A stretch of DNA of 64,000 nt from an uncultured Flavobacteriales bacterium (GCA_913056345.1 CAJXMH010000001.1:124001-188000); one strand, 5' to 3'. Shown: positions 26,365-33,945, numbered from the stretch's first letter. Program-made: numbers and translations. The notes: a model not told the origin generated them from the letters alone.

Positions 26365-27173
26365 GATGCGATATCTTTTACAATACTAAGGAATAATTCT
26401 TTTACCGATTTGTTTCTTTTTTGATCAAAAAGGTAGCTTCTAAGTGTTTTGCTTTCTGTTTCTGAAAGCCTTATTTCTTTTGGTAATTGGGCTAGAGTTG
26501 CATCGTAGTTTTTTTCAGTTTCTGCGATACAAAGGTAAGCTTTGTCAAGCAAATCTTGGGTCCATGCTTTTAAGCCCTTCTTTTTTGGGATTAAATTCTT
26601 TGCTGCACTAATGTTTAAAATAGAGTCATTAAAACTAAAGTTAGCTCCCCATGAGGCATTTAATTGTTGAAATGGTAAGGATTCAAAAGTGGCGGCATGG
26701 TCAATCGCCATTAGCTCTAAGCTATTATTCTTTGGACAAAAAAGGAGGTTTTGATTAGTGGGTTTTCGGTCACCATTGCTCGTCCAAATATCAAAATAGG
26801 CAATCTTAAATAGATCATCGAGGTTTAGCACCTTATTGCGACTGGGCTTTTTGTTAAAAGTGAAAAAACTTTGAGCATCAATACTATTGGCTATATGCTG
26901 AGAACCAAAGTGATAACCTAATATCTTACTGCCGTTTATTTTTTCTGCTAGGGTTTCATCTTCAATTTTCAAACAAGCGATATCGGGGCTAGCAATTTTC
27001 CAAACCTTTAAAAGTAAATGACATAAAAATTCCTTTTTAATGGAATGTAAATCTTTTTGATTGTGAGGTGTTTTTAAAACGTAGCGAGAAAAATCATCGG
27101 CAATCACCAAATAAGGGCTATGCCCTTTTGTGGTATATTGCTTTTCGATTGATATGACCTTGAGCTTTTTCAA
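26361..27173 (-). CDS. HipA-like kinase (HipA_2 type)
   Basis: This 270-residue protein has the HipA_2 kinase pattern: an ATP-lysine region 'SRYVLKTP', 'KKEFLCHLLL', a catalytic loop 'FDIWTSNGDRKPTNQNLLF' (D-x-W-x-x-N-x-D-R-x-x-x-N) and 'MAIDHAATF' as the metal-binding Asp equivalent. Unlike HipA, there is no N-terminal HipA_N domain and no HipB-like gene beside it; instead a DUF3037-like gene overlaps its stop. These kinases probably phosphorylate a protein or nucleotide target, but no substrate is known to me. It is separate from the canonical HipBA pair at 62-64 kb. Confidence 0.7.
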   Translation of the reverse strand: MKKLKVISIEKQYTTKGHSPYLVIADDFSRYVLKTPHNQKDLHSIKKEFLCHLLLKVWKIASPDIACLKIEDETLAEKINGSKILGYHFGSQHIANSIDAQSFFTFNKKPSRNKVLNLDDLFKIAYFDIWTSNGDRKPTNQNLLFCPKNNSLELMAIDHAATFESLPFQQLNASWGANFSFNDSILNISAAKNLIPKKKGLKAWTQDLLDKAYLCIAETEKNYDATLAQLPKEIRLSETESKTLRSYLFDQKRNKSVKELFLSIVKDIAS

Positions 27174-27327
27174 ATTTTATTTTTCCATCTTCCGCATCAT
27201 CATTCTTACCAACAGGCAGCTTTAGTAAAGTGCGGCTTCAACTTCTTCTTCCTTTTTTTCATGTCGATTTTTGCCGTCTTGTCAATGAAGTGCATAAAAT
27301 TTAAGTGATCTTTTTTTAGTAGCTCTT

Positions 27328-27360
27328 AGACCTTTCAGGTTTTTAAAACCTGAAAGGTCT
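27328..27360. repeat. Perfect 16-bp palindrome with one-base centre (REP-like)
   Basis: AGACCTTTCAGGTTTT, one T, then its exact reverse complement. Very similar CCTTTCAGGTTTT palindromes are dispersed between genes in many Bacteroidota. It may fold as a terminator-like hairpin in either direction. The remaining 27174-27617 sequence holds the short frame at 27421 and otherwise nothing I can identify. Confidence 0.8.
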
Positions 27361-27420
27361 TGCTACACTTTTATTTTTTATTACATATTGGTCACAGCCT
27401 TCAGCTTTCAAATTTTACAT

Positions 27421-27564
27421 TTACTCAACACTCTCCTCCACAATTCTAATCTCCTTCTCCGGAAACAGATAAAACATATCACAAGAATCACCAATCTGCG
27501 AGTGATTGGGGTTTACCTTAAGAAAGGCTTTATTTAAGGCTTGAGCTATTTTTTGTGCAGGCAT
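27421..27564 (-). pseudogene. 47-codon frame, possible remnant of a type IIG restriction-modification N-terminus
   Basis: The frame encodes 47 residues. The first 24 (AQALNKAFLKVNPN...) resemble the 'ALNKAFLK-x-K-P-x-R-x-x-I' opening of large Eco57I-like methyltransferase/endonuclease proteins common in Bacteroidota. After that the similarity stops, and the final 23 residues look unrelated. Such proteins are over 900 residues, so this would be a decayed fragment. It lies just upstream of the HipA-like kinase on the same strand. The resemblance is from memory of the family and needs a search. Confidence 0.3.
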
Positions 27565-27617
27565 TGAAATTGGTTTTCCAAGAAGACTGCAAGTTACAAA
27601 AAAGGGTAGACTAAAAA

Positions 27618-28295
27618 TTAGCTATGAATCGTCCATTCCTCCACCTCAATTACATTCCGCTGATTCAGGTAATTTTGGTAATCGCCTTCAAAAGCCATGC
27701 GTTTTTCGATCACTTCTGCATAATTGCCATTTAAACCGATAAGCAGTTCACTAATTTCTCTTACCGCATGCTGATCGCCGGCATGGGCAGTCCGATAATC
27801 ACATAATTTATGCTGATCTACAAAATCCGAAAATAGGGGATTAGCAGTACGATTAACTTGAATTCGAGCAGTCGCAATTTTGGCTGCGCTCAAGTCTAAA
27901 ATATCATCAAAAACAAAGAGGCATTCTTCAACTTTTAGCTGATTCTGCTTGAGGAGTAGAGTGAGCGATTCGCCTTTGTTTTTGGCTTTCAGCATTACTG
28001 CATCCAAGTGCTCACGTTGGGCAAATTGCAAGGCAGTTTGGTTATTCTCTCCACTAATAATGGCAGTAAAAGGAAGATGGCCATTTTGAAGCCAAAAACT
28101 AAAACGCAGCATATTTAAGCCCATACTATCAGGTTCTGAGAAAGGGCTGCCCGCTGCCTGACTTTTTACTCCAGCATTAAAAACTCCATCCCAATCGAAG
28201 ACCAAGGCTTTCACCTTCGCTAATTTGGCTTTCCAAGCTTCTTCCGAAAGAAAGAACTGACCTCCTAAGTTTTCAAACTGTGCTTGCAATTCCAT
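27618..28295 (-). CDS. KdsC-like HAD phosphatase
   Basis: The 225-residue HAD-fold protein has the nucleophile motif 'LVFDWDGVFNAG' (KdsC has DVDGV), a second motif 'ISGE', a lysine in 'KAKNKGES', and 'FDDILDL' with 'DQHAVREISELLI' near the end, as in KdsC, the Kdo-8-phosphate phosphatase. It is longer than usual KdsC (about 170-190 residues), with about 30 extra N-terminal residues and a C-terminal extension. The start chosen is the ATG one base after the stop of the upstream transaldolase-CBS gene. Context with kdsA supports a role in Kdo synthesis, but another eight- or nine-carbon sugar cannot be excluded. Confidence 0.75.
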   Translation of the reverse strand: MELQAQFENLGGQFFLSEEAWKAKLAKVKALVFDWDGVFNAGVKSQAAGSPFSEPDSMGLNMLRFSFWLQNGHLPFTAIISGENNQTALQFAQREHLDAVMLKAKNKGESLTLLLKQNQLKVEECLFVFDDILDLSAAKIATARIQVNRTANPLFSDFVDQHKLCDYRTAHAGDQHAVREISELLIGLNGNYAEVIEKRMAFEGDYQNYLNQRNVIEVEEWTIHS

Positions 28296-28296
28296 T

Positions 28297-29301
28297 TTAA
28301 ATGGTTTGTTGTACATCGATCAATCCCACGAAGCGCACTCCATCTTTAGCTACTAAAGTATCTACCTGCTTGGCGCTGAAAAGTTTTTGAGCATCAAAGA
28401 GGGTAGCGTTTAAGTCAATGGATAAAGGTTCTTGAGCTTCTAGGCTGCTGAGCTTGGTTTGATGAATATCCGCTCCTTGGTTTAAAAGTCGTCGAAGGTC
28501 ACCATCGGTAAAAACTCTCTGTAACTCTTCTGCTTGATTCATAACCGCTACTGCACCTAACTTGCTTTTAGTCATCAGTAATAAGGCGTCGTAAACCGTG
28601 GCATCTGCTGAAATACTCACGTTTTCAGTCCGAACTACATCACCAACTTTTTGGGTCAATAGTTTGGTGTCTTGCACAAACTGCTCGGTGCCAATAGCGG
28701 TAAAGTGGTTATCAGTCAGATTTTTCATCACCTTCCAAGGTACGGTAATGGTGTGTACGCCAATATTCAAAGCATTTTTTACGTGCTCCATGTGTCGAAC
28801 CGAAGAGAACATGATTTTGGATTGATAGCCGTACTTTTCTACCGTTTCCACACATTGTTCCACTAAACCAAGTGCATCATGACCTTGATCTTGCAAACGA
28901 CCAACCAAAGGACAAACATAGGTAGCTCCGGCAGCAAATGCCATATAGGCTTGCTGTAGGGTATAAACCAAATGCAGATTTACTTGAAAGCCTTCATTTA
29001 CCAGCAATTTGCACGCTCGGGTTCCTTCTAAGGAAATGGGAATTTTAAAGACAGTTTTGTCTTTATCTAAGCCCATTTTTACCATCCTTTTAGCTTCCGT
29101 GATGATCTCCTCAGCGCTATCACCTAAAGCTTCTACTTGAAGGATGTCGGTATACTTGGCAATTTCCAAGATCTGTTGGTCCACATCTTTAACCCCTTCT
29201 CGCACCATAAAAGTTGGTGTCGTGGTCAAACCGGTAAGGTAACCTAATTTGTGAGCGGCTTTTATCTCTTCTAGATTTACAGAGTCTAAGTATAATTCCA
29301 T
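28297..29301 (-). CDS. Transaldolase (TalC/FSA-like) fused to a CBS domain pair
   Basis: Residues 1-215 align with the small TalC/fructose-6-phosphate aldolase barrel ('MELYLD', 'FKIPISLEGTRA' with the Schiff-base lysine at 86, 'ATYVCPLVGRL', 'SSVRHMEHV'). Residues about 219-334 are two CBS motifs ('DATVYDALLLMTKSKLGAVAV', 'RVFTDGDLRRLL', 'FVGLIDVQQTI'). Several usual active-site positions differ: Thr28 where the family has Asn (TTNPS), His110 where it has Thr, and Leu132 where transaldolases have Phe and FSA has Tyr. Asp6, Glu57 and Asn108 are kept. It lies between kdsA and the kdsC-like gene, where a SIS-CBS isomerase KdsD would be expected. Confidence 0.85.
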   Translation of the reverse strand: MELYLDSVNLEEIKAAHKLGYLTGLTTTPTFMVREGVKDVDQQILEIAKYTDILQVEALGDSAEEIITEAKRMVKMGLDKDKTVFKIPISLEGTRACKLLVNEGFQVNLHLVYTLQQAYMAFAAGATYVCPLVGRLQDQGHDALGLVEQCVETVEKYGYQSKIMFSSVRHMEHVKNALNIGVHTITVPWKVMKNLTDNHFTAIGTEQFVQDTKLLTQKVGDVVRTENVSISADATVYDALLLMTKSKLGAVAVMNQAEELQRVFTDGDLRRLLNQGADIHQTKLSSLEAQEPLSIDLNATLFDAQKLFSAKQVDTLVAKDGVRFVGLIDVQQTI

Positions 29302-30105
29302 TTAGCGGTATTTTTTTTCTAAGTGATGAATTTCAATTAGGGGTTTGATGAATTCTTCCAGTTCGCTTAATTTAAGTTGACTAGCAGCATCGCAAAGCGC
29401 TTTAGGCGGATTGGGATGAACTTCTATGAACAGGCCGTCAATGCCCGCAGCTACTCCAGCTCTAGCAAGGGTAGGAAGGTACTGTCTCAAACCTCCTGAA
29501 GGATCTGAGCTGGGAATGCCGTACTTTCGGATGGAATGAGTGATATCAAAGATCACCGGATAGCCGCATTGTTTCAGGTCGTAAAAACTTCGTGGGTCGA
29601 CCACTAAATCATTGTAACCAAAAGTGAAGCCCCGTTCTGTCAATAAAATGTCTCGATTGCCACAGGCTTCGATCTTCTTTACCGGTTTGATCATATTTTC
29701 AGGAGCTAGAAACTGACCGTGTTTTAGGTTCACTGTTTTGCCCGTTTTGGCAGCTTCTGTTACTAGGGTGGTTTGCATGCAGAGGTAAGCGGGAATTTGG
29801 ATGATGTCTAATACTTCTGCGGCCGGCTTTACCTGTTCGGGAAAATGCACATCAGAAAGCACAGGCAGGTCAAACTCATCTTTCACTTTTTGTAATATGC
29901 GCAAGCCTTCTTCCAAACCCGGTCCACTGTAATAATCAATTGAGCTGCGGTTGTCCTTCATAAAAGAAGATTTGAAAACCAGATTAAGCTCGAGTTTTTC
30001 AGAAAGTTTTTTTAGTTCTTCAGCGGTTTTCATCATCACATCTTCCTCTTCGATCACACAAGGACCTGATATCAAGAAGAGTTCATTCCAGTCGTATAAG
30101 GGCAT
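29302..30105 (-). CDS. kdsA: 3-deoxy-8-phosphooctulonate synthase (Kdo-8-phosphate synthase)
   Basis: The 267-residue enzyme has 'FLISGPCVIE' near the start, 'LVFKSSFMKDNRSS', 'PVLSDVH', 'IQIPAYLCMQTTL', 'VNLKHGQFLAPENM' and 'FIEVHPNPPKALCDAASQL', the standard KdsA sequence landmarks. It condenses phosphoenolpyruvate and arabinose 5-phosphate to Kdo-8-phosphate for the lipopolysaccharide core. It is first in a three-gene run with no spacing before the transaldolase-CBS gene. A TACATTTAG box 26 bases upstream may be the operon promoter. Confidence 0.95.
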   Translation of the reverse strand: MPLYDWNELFLISGPCVIEEEDVMMKTAEELKKLSEKLELNLVFKSSFMKDNRSSIDYYSGPGLEEGLRILQKVKDEFDLPVLSDVHFPEQVKPAAEVLDIIQIPAYLCMQTTLVTEAAKTGKTVNLKHGQFLAPENMIKPVKKIEACGNRDILLTERGFTFGYNDLVVDPRSFYDLKQCGYPVIFDITHSIRKYGIPSSDPSGGLRQYLPTLARAGVAAGIDGLFIEVHPNPPKALCDAASQLKLSELEEFIKPLIEIHHLEKKYR

Positions 30106-30130
30106 CTTTTCAATTTGTTGTTTGCTGAGC

Positions 30131-30139
30131 CTAAATGTA
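30131..30139 (-). promoter_or_regulatory. Candidate -7 box for the kdsA operon
   Basis: Minus-strand TACATTTAG, one mismatch from TAnnTTTG, 26 bases before the kdsA ATG. No well-spaced -33 element. Confidence 0.3.
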
Positions 30140-30164
30140 ATTAAAGCAGTTTACTAAAGTGAAT

Positions 30165-31349
30165 TCAAAGTCGATCTAAAAGTTCTTTTATAGATTTTAT
30201 GCCTTTTTTTAAGTCTTGCTTTTCAATATTCAATGGCGGTGCCAATCGAAAGGCATTTGGTGTAGAAAGAAACCAGAATAACAATAAACCTTCCTGCAGT
30301 CCTTCAAGTACTACTTTTTTTACTGCTTCTTCATTTTCTAATTCTACGGCTAGCATTAATCCTATTCTTCGAATCTCTTTTATGGCAGGATGTTGTAGCG
30401 CTCTCTCTAGAAAGGCACCTTTTTCTTCCACTTGATCGAGGAGCTTTTCTTCTCGGATCACTTTTAATCCTGCTGCTGCTGCCGCGCAAATCAAAGGATG
30501 TCCACCAAAAGTGGTAATGTGACCTAGCATTGGATCAAAACTGAACTGTTCCATTAAATCTTTTGAAGCAGCTAAACAGCCAATTGGGAGTCCGGCCCCA
30601 AGCGCTTTACCTGCGGTAAGCAGATCAGGTGTAATGGGATAGTGTTGAAAGGCCCACATTTTAGCAGTTCTGCCCATGCCACATTGAATCTCATCTAAGA
30701 TAAGCAGTGCCCCAACCTCCGAGCAGCGCTCTCTTAAGGCTACAAGGTAAGCTTCATTAGCTATTCTGACTCCTGCATCACCTTGAACGGTTTCTAAGAT
30801 CACGGCTGCAGTATTTTCGTCAATTCGCTCTAAATCAATGTGATGATTGAGTTGGATAAATTCTATTTGAGGCAATAAGGGCTCAAAGGCTACCTTTTTA
30901 GCAGAATTGTAACTCACACTCAATGAACCGTGGGTGCTGCCGTGATAGGCGCCTTCGAATGCAATCAATTTTTTACGGCCTGTTACTCGCTTGGCAAGCT
31001 TTAAGGCTGCCTCATTAGCCTCAGTTCCCGAATTAACAAAGTAAAAAGAGTTTAAAGGTTCAGGTAGGGTTTGTAGCAATTCATTGGCTAAGTCGTTTTG
31101 AGCTGTTTGCTCAAATTCTCCATAAACCATTACGTGCAGGTGTTTTTCGGCCTGATCTTTAATGGCATTAATTACTTCGGGGTTTCCATGACCTAAGTTG
31201 CTTACCGCAATGCCTGAGATTAAATCAAGGTAGGCTTTACCATCATGGTCGTAAATATAAGACCCCTTAGCATGGTCGACTTTTATTCCGAAAGGGAAGG
31301 GAGTAGTTTGAGCAAGGTGCTGTTTAAAGAAGTCTTCTGTTTTATTCAC
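30165..31349 (-). CDS. Class III aminotransferase (acetylornithine/succinylornithine type)
   Basis: The fold-type I PLP enzyme has 'YDHDGKAYLDLISGIAVSNLGHGNPEV', 'FVNSGTEANEAALKLAK', 'GAYHGSTHGSLS', 'LILDEIQCGMGRT' and the PLP lysine in 'LLTAGKALGAGLPIG'. This pattern fits acetylornithine or related omega-aminotransferases; no arg genes adjoin, so the exact substrate is open. I use the GTG start of VNKTEDFF (394 residues). The next upstream ATG would add 18 residues, but it sits inside the terminator hairpin of the preceding gene and is rejected. Confidence 0.88.
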   Translation of the reverse strand: MNKTEDFFKQHLAQTTPFPFGIKVDHAKGSYIYDHDGKAYLDLISGIAVSNLGHGNPEVINAIKDQAEKHLHVMVYGEFEQTAQNDLANELLQTLPEPLNSFYFVNSGTEANEAALKLAKRVTGRKKLIAFEGAYHGSTHGSLSVSYNSAKKVAFEPLLPQIEFIQLNHHIDLERIDENTAAVILETVQGDAGVRIANEAYLVALRERCSEVGALLILDEIQCGMGRTAKMWAFQHYPITPDLLTAGKALGAGLPIGCLAASKDLMEQFSFDPMLGHITTFGGHPLICAAAAAGLKVIREEKLLDQVEEKGAFLERALQHPAIKEIRRIGLMLAVELENEEAVKKVVLEGLQEGLLLFWFLSTPNAFRLAPPLNIEKQDLKKGIKSIKELLDRL

Positions 31350-31382
31350 CTTGCAAAGGTAAGTCGGGAGAGGAGAAAAAGA

Positions 31383-31412
31383 AAAGAGGCGATGAAAATT
31401 CATCGCCTCTTT
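31383..31412 (-). terminator. Rho-independent terminator of the sigma-factor operon
   Basis: Stem AAAGAGGCGATGAA with its exact complement, a very short loop, and a T-rich tail on the minus strand, just after the stop at 31417. Confidence 0.85.
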
Positions 31413-31416
31413 GACA

Positions 31417-31935
31417 TTATGGTCTTTCTTCCATTTTCCGTCTTTTTCGCATCAACTCTTCCCGTAGTTCATGGTTTCTTCGATCATCTTTGTAGAGGTG
31501 CAGCAATTCTCTTTTAAAGTCCATCTCAGCCATTTTAAAGGCCATAACTTTTTTAGCACCAATGGATTCGACCATTTTGTTCAAGTAGTCTTTTTCCATT
31601 TTCAGTTTTCGTTCTTCCATAGCTAATTGTTTCTTTAGCATTTTTAGTGCTTCTTCTTCACTTAGTTCTGCAAGACGTTCTTTGTTTTCTAAGTCAGAGT
31701 CCATTTTCTTTCTTCTTACAAAAGCTTCGGTTCTTAGCGATTTTCGCTCATCCTGATAATCTTGGTAGATTTTGGTGAAGTTAATTTCCTCTTCATCATC
31801 AAGTTCAAGTTCCATTAAAATATAGGCTTGTTTTAGCTTTTCAATTTTTTCTCTTTTCTCTTCGCCCAATCGTTGCGCATTTAGACTAAGCGCAGAGATG
31901 AGCAAGACAGTAAGGGATACAATGATTTTTTTCAT
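31417..31935 (-). CDS. Exported helical protein, Spy/CpxP-like
   Basis: The 172-residue product has a signal peptide (residues 1-20, ending SLNAQ). The mature part is almost entirely charged helix, rich in Glu, Lys, Arg and Met, with phrases such as 'EEEINFTKIYQDYQDERKSLR', as in periplasmic Spy/CpxP-like stress chaperones of Bacteroidota. It is the third gene after an ECF sigma factor and a membrane protein, an arrangement that suggests an envelope-stress operon. No LTxxQ motif was clearly seen, so the family assignment is tentative. Confidence 0.65.
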   Translation of the reverse strand: MKKIIVSLTVLLISALSLNAQRLGEEKREKIEKLKQAYILMELELDDEEEINFTKIYQDYQDERKSLRTEAFVRRKKMDSDLENKERLAELSEEEALKMLKKQLAMEERKLKMEKDYLNKMVESIGAKKVMAFKMAEMDFKRELLHLYKDDRRNHELREELMRKRRKMEERP

Positions 31936-31950
31936 GATAAATTATTTTAA

Positions 31951-32358
31951 TTAAAAGGATTGAATGAGTTCGTGTTCAATGTTTTCTTCTTTCAGGTACA
32001 TGAGCAATTCTTGATCGCTGATATAACTTGGAGATTTGGCCTCGTAAGTAAGATCCATGAGTTCATCTGTGCTCGACCAATCAGTGTTTTCTTCTGCTAG
32101 GAAAAGCATAAGGTCTTGATCGTTGAGTTGAACAGTGTCGTTTTGTTCATACCAAATACCAAAGAAAGAAAGCATCACAACTGTCATTAAAGGCACCGAC
32201 CACCTTAATTTTAAAGTGTAGGCTATTTTTGTTAGCCAAGAGGTTTTTTTCTCTTCTTCCCCGATAGTCATTTGCATCCGGTAGGCAAACTTGTCAAAGT
32301 AGTCTTCAGGTGTTTTTAGTACCTCTTCTTTTCTGTATTTCTTTAATTCGTCTTTCAT
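31951..32358 (-). CDS. Membrane protein, probable anti-sigma-like regulator
   Basis: A 135-residue protein with a cytosolic N-terminus ('KTPEDYFDKFAYRMQ'), one membrane helix (about residues 52-67), and a periplasmic part containing two copies of a short acidic motif (DQDLMLFLAEEN and DQELLMYLKEEN). The gene follows an ECF sigma gene by 36 bases, so an anti-sigma role is likely from position. It lacks an obvious zinc HxxxCxxC anti-sigma motif. Confidence 0.65.
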   Translation of the reverse strand: MKDELKKYRKEEVLKTPEDYFDKFAYRMQMTIGEEEKKTSWLTKIAYTLKLRWSVPLMTVVMLSFFGIWYEQNDTVQLNDQDLMLFLAEENTDWSSTDELMDLTYEAKSPSYISDQELLMYLKEENIEHELIQSF

Positions 32359-32394
32359 GCTTTCACTATTTAGATGGTTATGACCAAAGAAGGT

Positions 32395-32922
32395 TTAATC
32401 TGTTAGTAGAAAATCTTTAATTTTTTTACAAGCATGGTGGTAACTGGCCTTTAAAGAACCTTCTGTACCGCCATGTAAGTCAACAATATCAGCGTAAGGC
32501 AGCCGATCAAAATATTTTAAGTTAAACACCAGTTTCTGCTTCTCAGGTAAAGCGTCAACTGCTTGAATAAACTTTTTATAGGCTTCATCTCCATCAAAGT
32601 AAGGATCATCTTCTAACTGCTGAAGTAAGGTTTCATCCCAATCTTGACTAATTTTCTTTTGCTTTTTGAGGTGGTTTAAAGCTTCATTAGTTGCAATACG
32701 GTGCATCCAAGAGTACAATTTAGCTTCTGCTCTGAATTGAGGCAATCCCTTCCAGACTTTTATAAAAGTATTTTGCAGCACATCATCAGCATCTTCGTGA
32801 ACATGCACCAATCGCCTAATATGCCAATACAAGCGTTTTGAATAACTGCGAACCATAAGGTTAAAGGCATAGTGCTTTCTTCCTTCTATGAAATAAATAT
32901 TCAGTAACTCTTTATCTTTCAT
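32395..32922 (-). CDS. ECF-type RNA polymerase sigma factor
   Basis: The 175-residue protein has region 2 'DADDVLQNTFIKVWKGLPQFRAEAKLYSWMHRIATNEALNHLKK' and region 4 'ALPEKQKLVFNLKYFDRLPYADIVDLHGGTEGSLKASYHHACKKIKDFL'. This is a standard sigma-70 family ECF factor of Bacteroidota. It heads an operon with a membrane protein and an exported helical protein, and is probably held by the former. The signal is unknown. Confidence 0.92.
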   Translation of the reverse strand: MKDKELLNIYFIEGRKHYAFNLMVRSYSKRLYWHIRRLVHVHEDADDVLQNTFIKVWKGLPQFRAEAKLYSWMHRIATNEALNHLKKQKKISQDWDETLLQQLEDDPYFDGDEAYKKFIQAVDALPEKQKLVFNLKYFDRLPYADIVDLHGGTEGSLKASYHHACKKIKDFLLTD

Positions 32923-32934
32923 ATTCTTTCAAAA

Positions 32935-32976
32935 AAAAATCCATGATCTTAAGATTCATGGATTTTAAACGTAAAG
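32935..32976 (-). terminator. Rho-independent terminator of the transketolase operon
   Basis: On the minus strand AAAATCCATGA pairs with TCATGGATTTT around a small AT-rich loop, and is followed by a run of Ts. It lies 15 bases after the stop of the transketolase C-terminal subunit gene. Confidence 0.8.
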
Positions 32977-32990
32977 TATTTTAATGATTC

Positions 32991-33941
32991 TTAACGCTTC
33001 ATGACTCTCTTAACCGCCGCAACAATGTCCTTCGAACTCAAACCATATTTCTCGAACAATTCTTCAGGTTTTCCACTCTCTCCAAACTGATCGTTCACGG
33101 CTACCATCTCCATTGGAGTGGGCTGCTTCATCGCTAATAATTGTGCAATGCTATCTCCCAAGCCACCGTTTCTTTGGTGTTCTTCTGCAGTGACCACTCT
33201 TCCTGTTTTGGCTGCTGAACGTAAGACTGCTTCTTGGTCCAAAGGTTTAATGGTGTGAATGTTTATTACTTCAACACTTATGCCTTCTTCTTCTAATGCT
33301 TCCGCTGCCTTTAAACTTTCCCAAACACAATGTCCGGTAGCAAATATGCTGATATCGTTTCCTTCTTGAAAGGTGAGGGCTTTCCCGATTTCGAAAGTTT
33401 GGTTTTCAGGCGTAAAAACTGGCCACTTGGGTCTGCCAAAGCGCAGGTAAACCGGACCTTCATGTTCTGCTATGGCAAGGGTCGCAGCTTTGGTTTGATG
33501 ATAATCACAAGGGTTGATCACGGTCATGCCTGGAAGCATCTTCATTAAGCCAATGTCTTCCAATATTTGATGCGTAGCGCCATCTTCACCTAGAGTAAGC
33601 CCTGCATGCGAGGCGCAGATCTTCACATTTTTTCCGCTGTAAGCAATTGATTGCCTGATCTGATCATAAACCCTTCCGGTAGAAAAGTTGGCGAATGTAC
33701 CTGTGAACGGAATTTTACCGCCAATGGTAAGACCTGCGGCAACTCCCATCATGTTAGCCTCTGCGATACCCGCTTGGATAAAACGTTCGGGGAAGGCATC
33801 TCTAAAAGCATCCATTTTAAGACTGCCGGTTAAGTCTGCGCAAAGAGCAACAACATTAGGATTTTGCTTTCCCAATTCTAGTAAACCTGCTCCAAATCCT
33901 GAGCGTGTGTCTTTTTTTTCGGTGTAAGCGTATTTTGCCAT
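32991..33941 (-). CDS. Transketolase, C-terminal subunit
   Basis: The 316 residues match the PYR and C-terminal domains of transketolase: 'TRSGFGAGLLELG', 'ALCADLTGSLKMDAF', 'FIQAGIAEANMMGVAAGL' with the catalytic glutamate, 'SHAGLTLGEDGATHQ', and 'VVTAEEHQRNGGLG'. The N-terminal (TPP-binding) half is encoded at 35362-36207. Together they make one functional enzyme of the pentose phosphate pathway, a split form known in many bacteria. Unusually, a VWA protein gene lies between the two halves; it ends four bases before this start. Confidence 0.92.
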   Translation of the reverse strand: MAKYAYTEKKDTRSGFGAGLLELGKQNPNVVALCADLTGSLKMDAFRDAFPERFIQAGIAEANMMGVAAGLTIGGKIPFTGTFANFSTGRVYDQIRQSIAYSGKNVKICASHAGLTLGEDGATHQILEDIGLMKMLPGMTVINPCDYHQTKAATLAIAEHEGPVYLRFGRPKWPVFTPENQTFEIGKALTFQEGNDISIFATGHCVWESLKAAEALEEEGISVEVINIHTIKPLDQEAVLRSAAKTGRVVTAEEHQRNGGLGDSIAQLLAMKQPTPMEMVAVNDQFGESGKPEELFEKYGLSSKDIVAAVKRVMKR

Positions 33942-33945
33942 GGTG

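Noticed and set aside
25510-27173. Calling the HipA-like kinase pair a classical type II toxin-antitoxin system
   Set aside because: The partner has no helix-turn-helix and no HipB features, and no operator was seen; function is left open.
31350-31403. Longer N-terminus for the class III aminotransferase
   Set aside because: The upstream ATG lies within the terminator hairpin of the preceding operon, and the extra residues do not look like the family.
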